Shown: positions 1-6,577 of the stretch, in pieces
How positions within the stretch are numbered: the stretch's first letter is position 1
Layout of the letters: each line of letters starts with the position of its first letter
Assembly: GCA_026990045.1 (NCBI GenBank)
Contig: JALSIK010000373.1
Coordinates: 1-10,239 of the forward strand
Length of the DNA: 10,239 bases
Reading direction: 5' to 3'
Source of the DNA: Chromatiales bacterium
GTDB lineage: Bacteria; Pseudomonadota; Gammaproteobacteria; CAMYNG01
Notes under the pieces: model-generated
Seen by the model: only the letters and a program-made list of their open reading frames with translations
The model's database searches: none
Told to the model about the DNA's origin: nothing
Position numbers and translations under genes: made by a program

Positions 1-644
1 ATCTGGTCGGTGACGTAGGAATACCCCACGTAGGTGAAGAACACCGCGGCCACGGTCACGGTGAGGATGACCCAGTAGGGGATCTCGTTGCGGGCCCGGG
101 CGAAGGCGGTCTCCCGGGGCAGGCCGTGCGGCGACAGGCGCAGGCTGCGGGTGCGCCGGTAGCCTTCGATCTGGGCCTTGAGATCCACCTGCAGGGCCAT
201 GAGCTGCTCCAGCCCCTTGAGCCGGTAGGCCCCCTCGAAGCCGAGCTGGAGGCAGACGAAGTAGAGTTCCAGCAGGTCCAGGTTGCGCTCGCCGCCCTGG
301 CGCAGCTCCGCCAGCTTCTTGAAGAACCCCTCGCCGGCCAGGTGCTCGCCGAAGAACTCGAGCTGCAGCGGCCGCGCCATCCAGTCCATGCGGCCCGGCC
401 ACTGGGAGGTGAGCACCACCTCGTCGATGTAGGCGGCCATGGCGTAACGCGCGTCCTTGACCACCTGCATTGTGATCTGGCGCTCGAAGGCCATGCGTTC
501 CATCTCGTCGAAGCCGGCCAGGATCCGCTCGCGATAGTTCTCGGGCAGGGACTCGCCGCGGTCCCCGCCCCGGAACGGCGCGGCGAGCGCGAACAGCGAG
601 GTGCAGCACTCCAGCAGTGGATTGACGGCGATGGCCTTGCCCAT
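1..644 (-). CDS. tssL: T6SS inner-membrane protein TssL (DotU/IcmH family), 3' end beyond window
   Basis: TssL is the cytoplasmic-membrane component of the T6SS membrane complex. It works with TssM and TssJ and contacts the TssK baseplate adaptor. The visible 214 residues start MGKAIAVNPLLECC, carry an IDEVVL helix motif near residues 73-78 and continue as the helical cytoplasmic hook domain. A single transmembrane segment lies at about 190-210 (from IPYWVILTV), where DotU proteins have their C-terminal anchor. The start at 644 is 7 nt after the tssK stop, with AGGCGGA just upstream, so the two genes are translationally close. The window ends shortly after the membrane segment, so it cannot be told whether the protein stops there or carries a C-terminal OmpA-type peptidoglycan-binding domain, as some TssL proteins do. 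The DotU assignment rests on the sequence pattern plus the J-K-L gene order. Confidence 0.93.
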   Translation of the reverse strand, partial: MGKAIAVNPLLECCTSLFALAAPFRGGDRGESLPENYRERILAGFDEMERMAFERQITMQVVKDARYAMAAYIDEVVLTSQWPGRMDWMARPLQLEFFGEHLAGEGFFKKLAELRQGGERNLDLLELYFVCLQLGFEGAYRLKGLEQLMALQVDLKAQIEGYRRTRSLRLSPHGLPRETAFARARNEIPYWVILTVTVAAVFFTYVGYSYVTDQ

Positions 645-651
645 GTTCCGC

Positions 652-1992
652 CTACTCCTGCACCGTGACCACTTCCATCTTCACCCGGGCGAACTCGTTG
701 GGCAGGAATACCGCCAGCGTCTGGTCGCCCACGATGCGATCCCAGAATTCGCCCCGCGGCTCGATGCGGAAGTACTCGAAGCCGCTCTTGACCGGCATGT
801 TGCTCGGCGGCCGCGGGGTGTGCTTGACGCGGGCACCGGGGAGGGCCGAGGTGATGAGGGCCTCGATGTCGGGGCGCGCCCCCACCTTGACCTGGCGCTC
901 GAACTTGGCCACCCACATGGGATCGTCGAACTCGGCGTACACCGCCAGGAAGAAGGTGTTGTGCGCCAGCAGCTCGGAATCGATGGCATCGGCCGAGTAG
1001 AGGTTGGCGGCCTCGCGCTTGAGCTTGACCGACAGGATCTTCGTCGGCATGGCCACCTCGATGAGCTGGCGCAGCTGGCCTTCCAGGCTGGCGAACACGG
1101 CGGTGAGATCACCGTGCCGGTAGGGGGTGATGGCGGACACCTCCAGGTCGAAGCTGAACGGGCACAGGCTGCCGATGACCCGGGCCAGGAGCTGGTAGAG
1201 CTGCTCCGGGTGCAGTTCCGGGTGGGCCTGGAAGTGCCGCAGCAGGGGAATGGCGCCCGACAGCGCCTGCAGCACCAGGAAATTGGACACGTCGCTGTGG
1301 CCGAAGTCGGCCACCGAGGACGACAACTGGCGCCGGCGCTCGTTGAGCACCCGCACCTTGGCCGAGAACAGCTCGATGAGACGCTGAACCAGCCCGGTCA
1401 GGTGGCCCGAGGCGCCGATGCGCGCCGCCGGCGGCACGTACTCCGCCACCCGGCTGTACCCGCCCTCGCCGTCGCTCACCACCTCGTCCAGCTTGATCCA
1501 GGTCAGGTTCTCGCGGCTGGCCTCGCCGGTGAGGAGCTGCAGGTTGGGCCGGCCCAGCATCACCTCGCGCTGGCGCTGGGGATCGTACTCGTCGCTCACG
1601 GTGCGGTAATCGGCCCGCCACGCGCACAGCTGGCCGTTGCTGCGGTAGCCGTTGATGCCGGCCGCGGCCCGGTTGGCGGGCAGCCCGAGGTAGATCTCGA
1701 TGCGCTCGGAGTGCCCGCCCTCGAGCTGCAGCACCAGGGGCCCGTCCTCCTCCGCGTCGTAGCTCACCAGGCGCCCGTCGGGGAAGATGACCTGGGCGGC
1801 GCGGATGCGGTACTGGGCGTTCTGCAGCGCCTCGTCGTCCAGGCTCAGCGCCAGCAGCCCCCAGCCCAGGGGCGAGATGCTGCGCGTGGCCAGGCTGTGG
1901 TAGTTCTCGTAGTAGCGATCCCAGAGCTGGAAGTGCTGCTGGCCGAGGAACATGCCCTCCGCCCACAGGACCTTGTGCAACGCGACGGTCAT
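652..1992 (-). CDS. tssK: T6SS baseplate adaptor TssK
   Basis: TssK is the cytoplasmic trimeric adaptor that links the T6SS baseplate (TssE/F/G) to the TssL/TssM membrane complex. The 446-residue product has the usual TssK length. Its N-terminus, KVLWAEGMFLGQQHFQLWD, is the family's most recognisable stretch: the conserved W-xEGMFL-xPQHFQ-type motif that opens the phage receptor-binding-protein-like shoulder domain. I chose the ATG at 1992 because it puts this motif at the N-terminus and has GGGAG 7 nt upstream; the open frame extends further but has no family similarity. The gene starts 14 nt after tssJ and stops 7 nt before tssL, consistent with one polycistronic message. No truncation or frameshift is visible. 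Confidence 0.96.
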   Translation of the reverse strand: MTVALHKVLWAEGMFLGQQHFQLWDRYYENYHSLATRSISPLGWGLLALSLDDEALQNAQYRIRAAQVIFPDGRLVSYDAEEDGPLVLQLEGGHSERIEIYLGLPANRAAAGINGYRSNGQLCAWRADYRTVSDEYDPQRQREVMLGRPNLQLLTGEASRENLTWIKLDEVVSDGEGGYSRVAEYVPPAARIGASGHLTGLVQRLIELFSAKVRVLNERRRQLSSSVADFGHSDVSNFLVLQALSGAIPLLRHFQAHPELHPEQLYQLLARVIGSLCPFSFDLEVSAITPYRHGDLTAVFASLEGQLRQLIEVAMPTKILSVKLKREAANLYSADAIDSELLAHNTFFLAVYAEFDDPMWVAKFERQVKVGARPDIEALITSALPGARVKHTPRPPSNMPVKSGFEYFRIEPRGEFWDRIVGDQTLAVFLPNEFARVKMEVVTVQE

Positions 1993-2006
1993 CCTGCCAC
2001 TCCCTG

Positions 2007-2471
2007 TTAGTCCGTGATGTGCAGGGTGTTGCCCACCAGGCTCACCGAGAAGCTGCTGGGCAGCTTCTTGCCCAGCCAGTTGTCCGACAGCTCGTACACC
2101 GCCCGCCACTTGCTCTCGACGGGGGAGCGGAATATCGCTGCCACCCCCACGTACCGGGCCTGGGCGTGGCGGTCGAACTCCACCTCGCTCTGCGCCGATG
2201 GATTCATCACCACCTCGTTGCGCGTCAGCAGCGCATTGCCCAGCACCGCGTTGTCCCGCTTCCAGATGTCGGCGAAAGTGGCGTTGTCGAAGGCCGCGCG
2301 GTCCGACAACTGGTAGATGCGCACCACCACCGGCAGCGGTTCACTGTTGGCGTTGAGGTTGAGGTTGGCGTTGGAGGACAGGCCAACCCGGATGGTAGGT
2401 CCCCCGCAAGCCGCCAACATCAACATGGCGCCGGCCACCAGGGCCGTCTTCCACAACCCGTCGTACTTCAT
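2007..2471 (-). CDS. tssJ: T6SS outer-membrane lipoprotein TssJ
   Basis: TssJ is the lipoprotein that anchors the TssM periplasmic domain at the outer membrane. The 154-residue product begins MKYDGLWKTALV and has a hydrophobic signal ending in the lipobox LAAC, with lipidated Cys22 followed by Gly-Gly. Aspartate is absent at +2, which favours outer-membrane sorting. The mature part has the family pattern: a beta strand reading PVVVRIYQL, then DRAAFDNATFADIWK, and a C-terminal half with YVGVAAIFR. The ATG at 2471 has GAGGAG 7 nt upstream. The stop is 14 nt before tssK. A low-complexity SSNANLNLNANSEPL segment follows the lipobox and probably acts as a flexible tether. Confidence 0.95.
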   Translation of the reverse strand: MKYDGLWKTALVAGAMLMLAACGGPTIRVGLSSNANLNLNANSEPLPVVVRIYQLSDRAAFDNATFADIWKRDNAVLGNALLTRNEVVMNPSAQSEVEFDRHAQARYVGVAAIFRSPVESKWRAVYELSDNWLGKKLPSSFSVSLVGNTLHITD

Positions 2472-2498
2472 GTCGCAACTCCTCAGCCGAACGACCGC

Positions 2499-2515
2499 GG
2501 CGGCCCCGGGCCGCC
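2499..2515 (-). repeat. Intergenic GC hairpin between the FHA-C gene and tssJ
   Basis: GGCGGCCC and GGGCCGCC are perfect inverted repeats separated by one base, in the 56-nt spacer between the first gene and tssJ. There is no T-run, so it is not an intrinsic terminator. It could act as an mRNA stability or processing element that sets different levels of the first gene and tssJ. This is inference. Confidence 0.35.
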
Positions 2516-2527
2516 CCGCCGCCGCCT

Positions 2528-3118
2528 TCAGCCGCCGGTGCGGGCCCGCGTGTAACCCTCGACGAACCCGGTCCCCACCAGGCGCTGAAAGCGGAGGTTG
2601 TCGTTCTCCACCAGCTCGCGCAGGCGCTCCTTGTAGAAGCGCCACGCCTTCGCATCGTTCATCCGGCGTTCCGGATAGTCTTCCTTGAGTTGCTCCGGGC
2701 TGAGGTGGCGCATGGTCGCCAGGGCGATGTCGTCCAGCGCGCCCACCAGCGCGAGCTGATGGGCGTAGAGGTCCTCGAACAGGGCCTCCAGCTCGCCGGT
2801 GCGGACATGGCCCGAGCGGAACAGCGCGGTCAGCGCCTCCTCCGGGTTCTGCCCCTCCAGCCACTCGTGGCTGTTGGGGAAGACCCGGCCCAGCGACAGC
2901 CCGAACTCCTCGGCCAGCCGGCGCTGGCCCTCGATGAGCCGGGCCAGCCCCCGGACCACGGTCCGGGCCAGCAGGGCGGAGCGCCGGGCATAGTCGGCCG
3001 GGGATTCCGGCCCCGTGACATGCGCCGCCCCGCCGGGGGATGACGAGGGCGGCAGCGATGCGACGGTTTCCGCTTTGACTTCCATACCCACCTGCAACAC
3101 AGTCCATGCAGGCGGCAT
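2528..3118 (-). CDS. T6SS FHA-family C-terminal domain protein lacking an FHA domain (TagH/ImpI C-terminal-like)
   Basis: The first gene of the T6SS operon encodes about 196 residues. It matches the C-terminal domain of the T6SS FHA proteins (TagH/ImpI/VasC): an N-P-E-E-A-L-xx-L-F block, then FEDLYAHQLALVGALDD, SPEQL, AKAWRFYKERLREL and a closing FQRLVGTGFVEGY helix. The phosphothreonine-binding FHA domain that normally precedes it is absent, and no frame upstream encodes one. The N-terminal 40 or so residues are low-complexity. The start is uncertain. ATG 3118 has AAGGA at 8 nt and is preferred; ATG 3085 (MEVKAETV) has AGGTGG only 2 nt away. The stop is 56 nt before tssJ. Full-length relatives take part in post-translational control of T6SS through Thr phosphorylation; whether this short form does so is unknown. 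Confidence 0.8.
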   Translation of the reverse strand: MPPAWTVLQVGMEVKAETVASLPPSSSPGGAAHVTGPESPADYARRSALLARTVVRGLARLIEGQRRLAEEFGLSLGRVFPNSHEWLEGQNPEEALTALFRSGHVRTGELEALFEDLYAHQLALVGALDDIALATMRHLSPEQLKEDYPERRMNDAKAWRFYKERLRELVENDNLRFQRLVGTGFVEGYTRARTGG

Positions 3119-3174
3119 GCGCCGCATCCTTCTTCCAGACTCCCTGCGCATGCCGCCCATGGCATTGGTCGTCG

Positions 3175-3208
3175 CGCCGCAGCGCGGCGGAAGGCGCCGC
3201 GCGCCTTC
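3175..3208 (-). promoter_or_regulatory. Two adjacent hairpins in the T6SS leader
   Basis: Two inverted repeats lie side by side: CGCCGC/GCGGCG (3175-3189, 3-nt loop) and GAAGGCGC/GCGCCTTC (3190-3208, 3-nt loop). They fall between the candidate promoter and the first T6SS start codon, so they would fold in the mRNA leader. No T-run follows either. GC-rich sequence makes short hairpins common, so a function is only suggested. Confidence 0.35.
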
Positions 3209-3217
3209 ACGGCGAAA

Positions 3218-3245
3218 CTTATGCAAACGGGACGGGGGGCCGCAA
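3218..3245 (-). promoter_or_regulatory. Candidate sigma-70 promoter of the T6SS operon
   Basis: On the minus strand TTGCGG (3245-3240) is followed after 16 nt by CATAAG (3223-3218), with an upstream TG close to the -10. The match is moderate: 3 of 6 and 4 of 6 to consensus. Its position directly downstream of the operator array is the main support. A start near 3211 would give a leader of about 90 nt and place the nearest operator centre near -43. Two TTGACA hexamers upstream (3357-3352 and 3312-3307) have no well-spaced -10, although TAAAAT lies 14 nt after the first. Confidence 0.35.
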
Positions 3246-3329
3246 GCTAGTAGGATCCCTAATTGAACCTAGGGATCTCCCGGGGGTGAATTAGGGATCT
3301 CCCTAATGTCAATTAGGGAAAACCCTAAT
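3246..3329. promoter_or_regulatory. Four tandem palindromic operator sites at exact 22-bp pitch
   Basis: The repeat unit is ATTAGGG-N4-CCCTAAT. Copies start at 3312, 3290, 3268 and 3246, each 18 bp with a 4-bp linker (TGAA, GTGA, GTCA), so the pitch is exactly 22 bp. The two copies farthest from the T6SS genes are perfect palindromes (N4 is AAAA and ATCT). The third reads CCTAGGG-ATCT-CCCGGGG and the fourth GCTAGTA-GGAT-CCCTAAT, so each keeps about half a site. Spacing near two helical turns would place bound dimers on one DNA face, as expected for cooperative binding of a dimeric regulator. The regulator cannot be named from the sequence. Confidence 0.75.
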
Positions 3330-3343
3330 CGATTTTATCGATT
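3327..3343. promoter_or_regulatory. Inverted repeat AATCGAT-TTT-ATCGATT overlapping the last operator
   Basis: A 7-bp perfect inverted repeat with a 3-bp spacer shares its left arm with the CCCTAAT half-site of the outermost operator unit. Binding at this site and at the array could be mutually exclusive. It has no recognised consensus. Confidence 0.4.
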
Positions 3344-3346
3344 TGG

Positions 3347-3368
3347 CCTGTTGTCAACCCCCAACAGG
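3347..3368. promoter_or_regulatory. Inverted repeat CCTGTTG-N8-CAACAGG covering a TTGACA hexamer
   Basis: This is a perfect 7-bp inverted repeat with an 8-bp spacer. It contains the minus-strand hexamer TTGACA (3357-3352), a consensus -35, with TAAAAT 14 nt downstream. It may be an operator over a promoter or a hairpin; no T-run follows. Confidence 0.35.
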
Positions 3369-3436
3369 ACTGGCGGGATTTAACGCGACGCCTGAATTGT
3401 TTCTTGTTACTTATTGATACCAAATAATTTTTCAAG

Positions 3437-3454
3437 AAAAAGGCCGAACCGGCC
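3437..3454 (-). terminator. Short intrinsic terminator-like hairpin with T-run
   Basis: On the minus strand GGCCG-GTT-CGGCC is followed directly by TTTTTCTT. The 5-bp all-GC stem and U-tract have the form of a rho-independent terminator. It would be a second stop for transcripts leaving the outer-membrane protein gene, insulating the T6SS promoter region from read-through. Confidence 0.5.
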
Positions 3455-3484
3455 GTGAGGGCGCGCGTCCCGGGCCCCATGTCC

Positions 3485-3500
3485 TGTGACGCGCATCACA
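3485..3500. promoter_or_regulatory. CRP/Vfr-type binding palindrome
   Basis: TGTGA-CGCGCA-TCACA matches the CRP core TGTGA-N6-TCACA at all ten conserved positions. It lies about 370 bp upstream of the first T6SS start, between the two terminator-like hairpins. I find no good promoter at the usual activating distances (-41.5 or -61.5) on either strand, so its target is unclear. A perfect match is unlikely by chance in 10 kb (roughly 1 in 100 at even base composition). Confidence 0.5.
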
Positions 3501-3537
3501 AAACGAAAAATTTTTTCGCCGGAAAACGGGAGAAAGA

Positions 3538-3566
3538 GGGGTGCGGCGCGGCCGGCGCCGCACCCC
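3538..3566 (-). terminator. Terminator hairpin of the outer-membrane protein gene
   Basis: A perfect 12-bp stem, GGGGTGCGGCGC/GCGCCGCACCCC, with a 5-nt loop lies 9 bp after the stop codon at 3576. On the minus strand it is followed by TCTTTCTCCCGTTTT, which is pyrimidine-rich rather than a clean T-run. The stem strength and position make it the main terminator of the uup-OMP unit. Confidence 0.6.
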
Positions 3567-3575
3567 CGCGGGGGA

Positions 3576-4334
3576 TCAGAAGTGGAAGAACAGGCCGGCG
3601 AACACGCCGTCGAAGGTGATATCGGAAGCCACGGTTGCGGTATCCGCCCGGTCCAGGGAAATGGTCTGCCGGCGCACCCCCCCCTCGAACCCGAGGCCGA
3701 AGCTGGTTTCGTACATCACTTTCGCGGTGATGTCGCTGGCGCTGCTGTCCCCCACCGAGATGAGGTTGCCCTCCAGGCTCGCGCTCAGGCCGGTCAACGG
3801 CAGGGCGAACCCCACCCGGGCATAGCCCAGGGGCAGGGTTTCGTTGATGGCCTCCTCGCCCACGTTGCCGCTGGTCTTGCCCACCACCCGGACCCGGCCG
3901 TCGTACTGGCGCGCGGTGAGCCCCAGGTCCAGCTCCACCACGTTGTCCAGCACCTGCCAGTAGAGGGTGATGTCAGTGTGGTCCAGGCTCAGGGTCGCAT
4001 CCACGTCTTCGCTGAAGGTGATGCCGCCGAAAGTGCGGTTGTAGGTGCCGGAGCCGCTGTGGCCCTGGGAGGTGCGCATCACCTTGACGTTGGGCAGCAG
4101 CGGCACCGGGTGCTCGATGACGGCATAGAGGTAGCCCTCGCGCTCGTCCGCCATGGCCACGCCCTGGGCGGCGTTGTCCAGGTAGAAATTGTCGGCGGGA
4201 TTATCCGTGTCGCGCACGTAGCCACCGGCACTGCGGTCCCACTGGCCGGCCCCCACCCACAGCCCCAGGCTGTCGGCGGCGGCAAGGCCGGGCAGCATTC
4301 CAGCAAGCATGAGAAACGTCAGTCTGGTTTTCAT
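3576..4334 (-). CDS. TIGR04219 family outer-membrane beta-barrel protein
   Basis: The 252-residue product starts MKTRLTFLMLAGMLPGLAAA, a clear Sec signal peptide with likely cleavage after Ala-Ala-Ala and before DSLGLWVGAG. The mature N-terminus LGLWVGAGQW, the alternating amphipathic strands (for example YARVGFALPL, DITLYWQVLD) and the C-terminal GLFFHF ending in phenylalanine are typical of small outer-membrane barrels of the TIGR04219 type, whose function is not established. The ATG at 4334 has GGGG 7 nt upstream in AAGGGGATACATAATG; the frame opens earlier but only this start gives a signal peptide. It follows uup by 40 bp with no terminator between, so the two may be co-transcribed. Family assignment is from pattern recognition. 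Confidence 0.82.
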   Translation of the reverse strand: MKTRLTFLMLAGMLPGLAAADSLGLWVGAGQWDRSAGGYVRDTDNPADNFYLDNAAQGVAMADEREGYLYAVIEHPVPLLPNVKVMRTSQGHSGSGTYNRTFGGITFSEDVDATLSLDHTDITLYWQVLDNVVELDLGLTARQYDGRVRVVGKTSGNVGEEAINETLPLGYARVGFALPLTGLSASLEGNLISVGDSSASDITAKVMYETSFGLGFEGGVRRQTISLDRADTATVASDITFDGVFAGLFFHF

Positions 4335-4374
4335 TATGTATCCCCTTGTGTCTGTCTTCCGTTCAGGTTCCCCA

Positions 4375-6309
4375 TCAGGATGCGGCAGGGCCATCCCGGC
4401 CGGCGCCGCCTGCGGCCAGCGCCTCCAGCTCCTGCCAGCGGGCGTAGGCCTGCTCCAGCTCGGCCTCCAGTACCGCGAGCCTGGACCGGGCGGCGGCGAT
4501 CTCGGCCCCGTCGCGGCGGAAGAAATCCGGCTCGCACATGGCCGCGTTGAGCGCCGCCTGCTCCGCCTCCAGGGCCTCGATGCGCTCCGGCAGCCCGGCC
4601 AGCTCCCGCTGCTCGCGGTAACCCAGCCGGGGCGCCCGCGCGCGCTCCCGCGTCCTCCGCTTGTCGGCCGCCGTGTCCCTGACTTTAATCACGTCCGGCT
4701 CCGGCTTGCGGTTCCGTGACCGCTGTCGCATCCAGTCGCTCCAGCCCCCGACGTACTCGTGGACCCGGCCCCCGCCCTCGAAGGCCACGAGGCTGGTCAC
4801 GGTGCGATCGAGGAACTCCCGGTCGTGGCTCACCACGATGACGGTCCCCTCGTACTCGGCCACCAGCTCCTCCAGCAGCTCCAGGGTCTCCACGTCCAGG
4901 TCGTTGGTGGGCTCGTCCAGCACCAGCAGGTTGGCGGGCCGGGTGAACAGGCGCGCCAGCATCAGGCGGCTGCGCTCGCCGCCGGAGAGCGCGGACACCG
5001 GGGACTGGATCTGTTCGGGTGTGAACAGGAACCGGCGCAGGTAGCCGAACACCGAGCAGCTGCGGCCGTTGACGGTCACCGCCTGCGCGCCGTGGTCGAG
5101 GTTGTCCAGCACCGTGGCCGCCGGGTCCAGCGCCCGCCGCTCCTGGTCGAAATAGGCCACCCGCACCCGGCTGCCGCGATGCACCGTCCCGGCCTCCGGG
5201 ACCCGCTCCCCCAGCAGCACCCTCAGCAGCGTGGTCTTGCCGCACCCGTTGGGACCCACCACCCCCACCCGGTCCCCGCGCATGATGCGGATGGAAAAGC
5301 CGTCCACCAGGACCCGGTCCCCGGCCCGCACCACCAGGTTCCGGGCCTCCACCACCACCTTGCCCGACAGCTCGCCGGCCTCGGCTTCGAGCCGTGCCTG
5401 CCCGACGGCCTCGGCCCGGCGGGCCCGCGCCTGGCGCAGCGCCGCCAGCGCCCGCAGCCGGCCCTGGTCCCGGCGGCGGCGGGCCTTGACCCCCTGCCGC
5501 AGCCAGGCCTCCTCCTCCGCCAGGCGCTTGTCCTGGCGCCGGCGGGCCCGGGCCTCCGCCTCCAGCCACTCGGCCTTGCGCTCCAGGTACCGCTCGTAGT
5601 CGCCGGGCCAGGACGTCAGCCGCCGCAGGTCGAGGTCCACGATGCGGGTGGCCAGCCGGCGCAGGAAGGCCCGGTCGTGGGTCACGAACACCACCGCCGC
5701 GGGCAACCCGGCCAGCAGCTCCTCCAGCCGCGTCACCGCCTCGATGTCCAGGTGGTTGGTGGGCTCGTCCAGCAAAAGCAGGTCCGGCTCGTTCACCAGC
5801 GCGCGGGCCAGCAGGACGCGGCGCCGGCCGCCGCCCGAGAGGGTGGAGACCCGGGCCTCCGGGTCCAGGCCCAGCCGGCTGATGGCCGCCTCCACCCGCT
5901 GCTGCAGGCGCCAGCCGTCGCACGCCTCCAGCTCCTGCTGCAGCCGGTTCAGGGTCGCAAGCTCCGCCGCCGTGGCCCCCGCCCCCAGGCGCGCCGAAAG
6001 CTCGTGGTGGCGCCGCAGCAGGTCCCCGGCCCGGGCCAGGCCGGCGCTGACGACATCGAACACGCTGCCATCGGCGTCGATCTCCGCGTATTGGGGCAGG
6101 TGGCCCGTGCGCAGGCCCGGCGCCCGCCACACCTCGCCCTCCTCTGGCTCCCGCTGGCCCGCCAGGACCTCGAGCAAGGTGGACTTGCCGGTGCCGTTGC
6201 GCCCCACCAGGGCGACGCGCTCGCCGGGCTCCACGGCCAGCTCCGCCTCCTCCAGCAGGGGCCTGCCGCCGGCGGCGAGCCCCACCCCCTCCAGCCTCAA
6301 CAGCGCCAT
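4375..6309 (-). CDS. uup: ABC-F family ATPase Uup
   Basis: Uup is a soluble, duplicated ABC ATPase of the ABC-F group. E. coli Uup affects precise transposon excision and replication/recombination intermediates, and binds DNA and ribosomes. The product has 644 residues (E. coli Uup has 635). Domain 1 has Walker A GRNGTGKS (36-43), signature LSGG (158-161) and Walker B LLLLDEPTNHLD (about 177-188). A charged helical linker at about 240-315 includes the family-typical EEEAWLRQGVKARR. Domain 2 has Walker A GPNGCGKT (352-359), LSGGE (441-445) and LLVLDEPTNDLD (461-472). A C-terminal coiled coil (about 555-635, GYREQREL then ERWQ-like helices) is the DNA-binding domain that separates Uup from EttA. 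Both Walker B glutamates are present, so both sites look competent. The ATG at 6309 has GGAAGGAG 6 nt upstream. Confidence 0.96.
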   Translation of the reverse strand: MALLRLEGVGLAAGGRPLLEEAELAVEPGERVALVGRNGTGKSTLLEVLAGQREPEEGEVWRAPGLRTGHLPQYAEIDADGSVFDVVSAGLARAGDLLRRHHELSARLGAGATAAELATLNRLQQELEACDGWRLQQRVEAAISRLGLDPEARVSTLSGGGRRRVLLARALVNEPDLLLLDEPTNHLDIEAVTRLEELLAGLPAAVVFVTHDRAFLRRLATRIVDLDLRRLTSWPGDYERYLERKAEWLEAEARARRRQDKRLAEEEAWLRQGVKARRRRDQGRLRALAALRQARARRAEAVGQARLEAEAGELSGKVVVEARNLVVRAGDRVLVDGFSIRIMRGDRVGVVGPNGCGKTTLLRVLLGERVPEAGTVHRGSRVRVAYFDQERRALDPAATVLDNLDHGAQAVTVNGRSCSVFGYLRRFLFTPEQIQSPVSALSGGERSRLMLARLFTRPANLLVLDEPTNDLDVETLELLEELVAEYEGTVIVVSHDREFLDRTVTSLVAFEGGGRVHEYVGGWSDWMRQRSRNRKPEPDVIKVRDTAADKRRTRERARAPRLGYREQRELAGLPERIEALEAEQAALNAAMCEPDFFRRDGAEIAAARSRLAVLEAELEQAYARWQELEALAAGGAGRDGPAAS

Positions 6310-6577
6310 TCCGGGCTCCTTCCCCCGGTGGCCCTAGCGCGAACGCGGTACTGTGCCGGCCCCCCCATGCCCCTATACTTCATGAAGGCGAAGCCCTCCC
6401 CAGCGGCAGGAGGGGCAAGACGAAACAAAAGGAAATTCACCATGTTGAAGGAAAAACCTGGAGCAGGGGGTGGGATGACCGGGGCCTGCGGCCCTCGCCC
6501 CTCCGGGGCCGCCGTCGCTACGTTCATGCCCGCCAGGGTGCTCCGGCGTTGCCTCGCGCCGCTGCGCGACGCTCGGC

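Larger units (their letters stand above)
3119..3575. other. 457-bp regulatory intergenic region upstream of the T6SS operon
   Basis: No convincing gene lies here on either strand. The region is much richer in A+T than its surroundings between about 3285 and 3440. From right to left, in the direction of T6SS transcription, it holds the terminator of the outer-membrane protein gene, a CRP-type palindrome, a second short terminator-like hairpin, an AT-rich stretch, two inverted repeats, a four-unit operator array, a candidate promoter and two leader hairpins. Each is listed separately. This density is far above that of any other spacer in the window and suggests elaborate control of the T6SS operon. 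Confidence 0.6.

Noticed and set aside
601..2010. Long plus-strand frame opposite tssK and tssL
   Set aside because: It is an antisense shadow of high-GC genes: low-complexity composition, no motifs, and full overlap with recognisable T6SS genes.
3246..3329. CRISPR array or plasmid iterons
   Set aside because: The units are palindromic with 4-bp linkers and no spacers, so CRISPR is excluded. There is no rep gene or DnaA-box cluster nearby, and the position in front of an operon fits operators better.
3307..3357. Consensus -35 TTGACA hexamers as the T6SS promoter
   Set aside because: Neither has a -10 at 15-19 nt; the best, TAAAAT, is at 14 nt from the upstream hexamer. They are kept only as a comment to the weaker but better-spaced candidate at 3218-3245.
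3486..4550. Plus-strand frame opposite the outer-membrane protein gene
   Set aside because: It is an antisense shadow crossing a terminator hairpin and two real minus-strand genes; it has no signal, motif or credible ribosome site.
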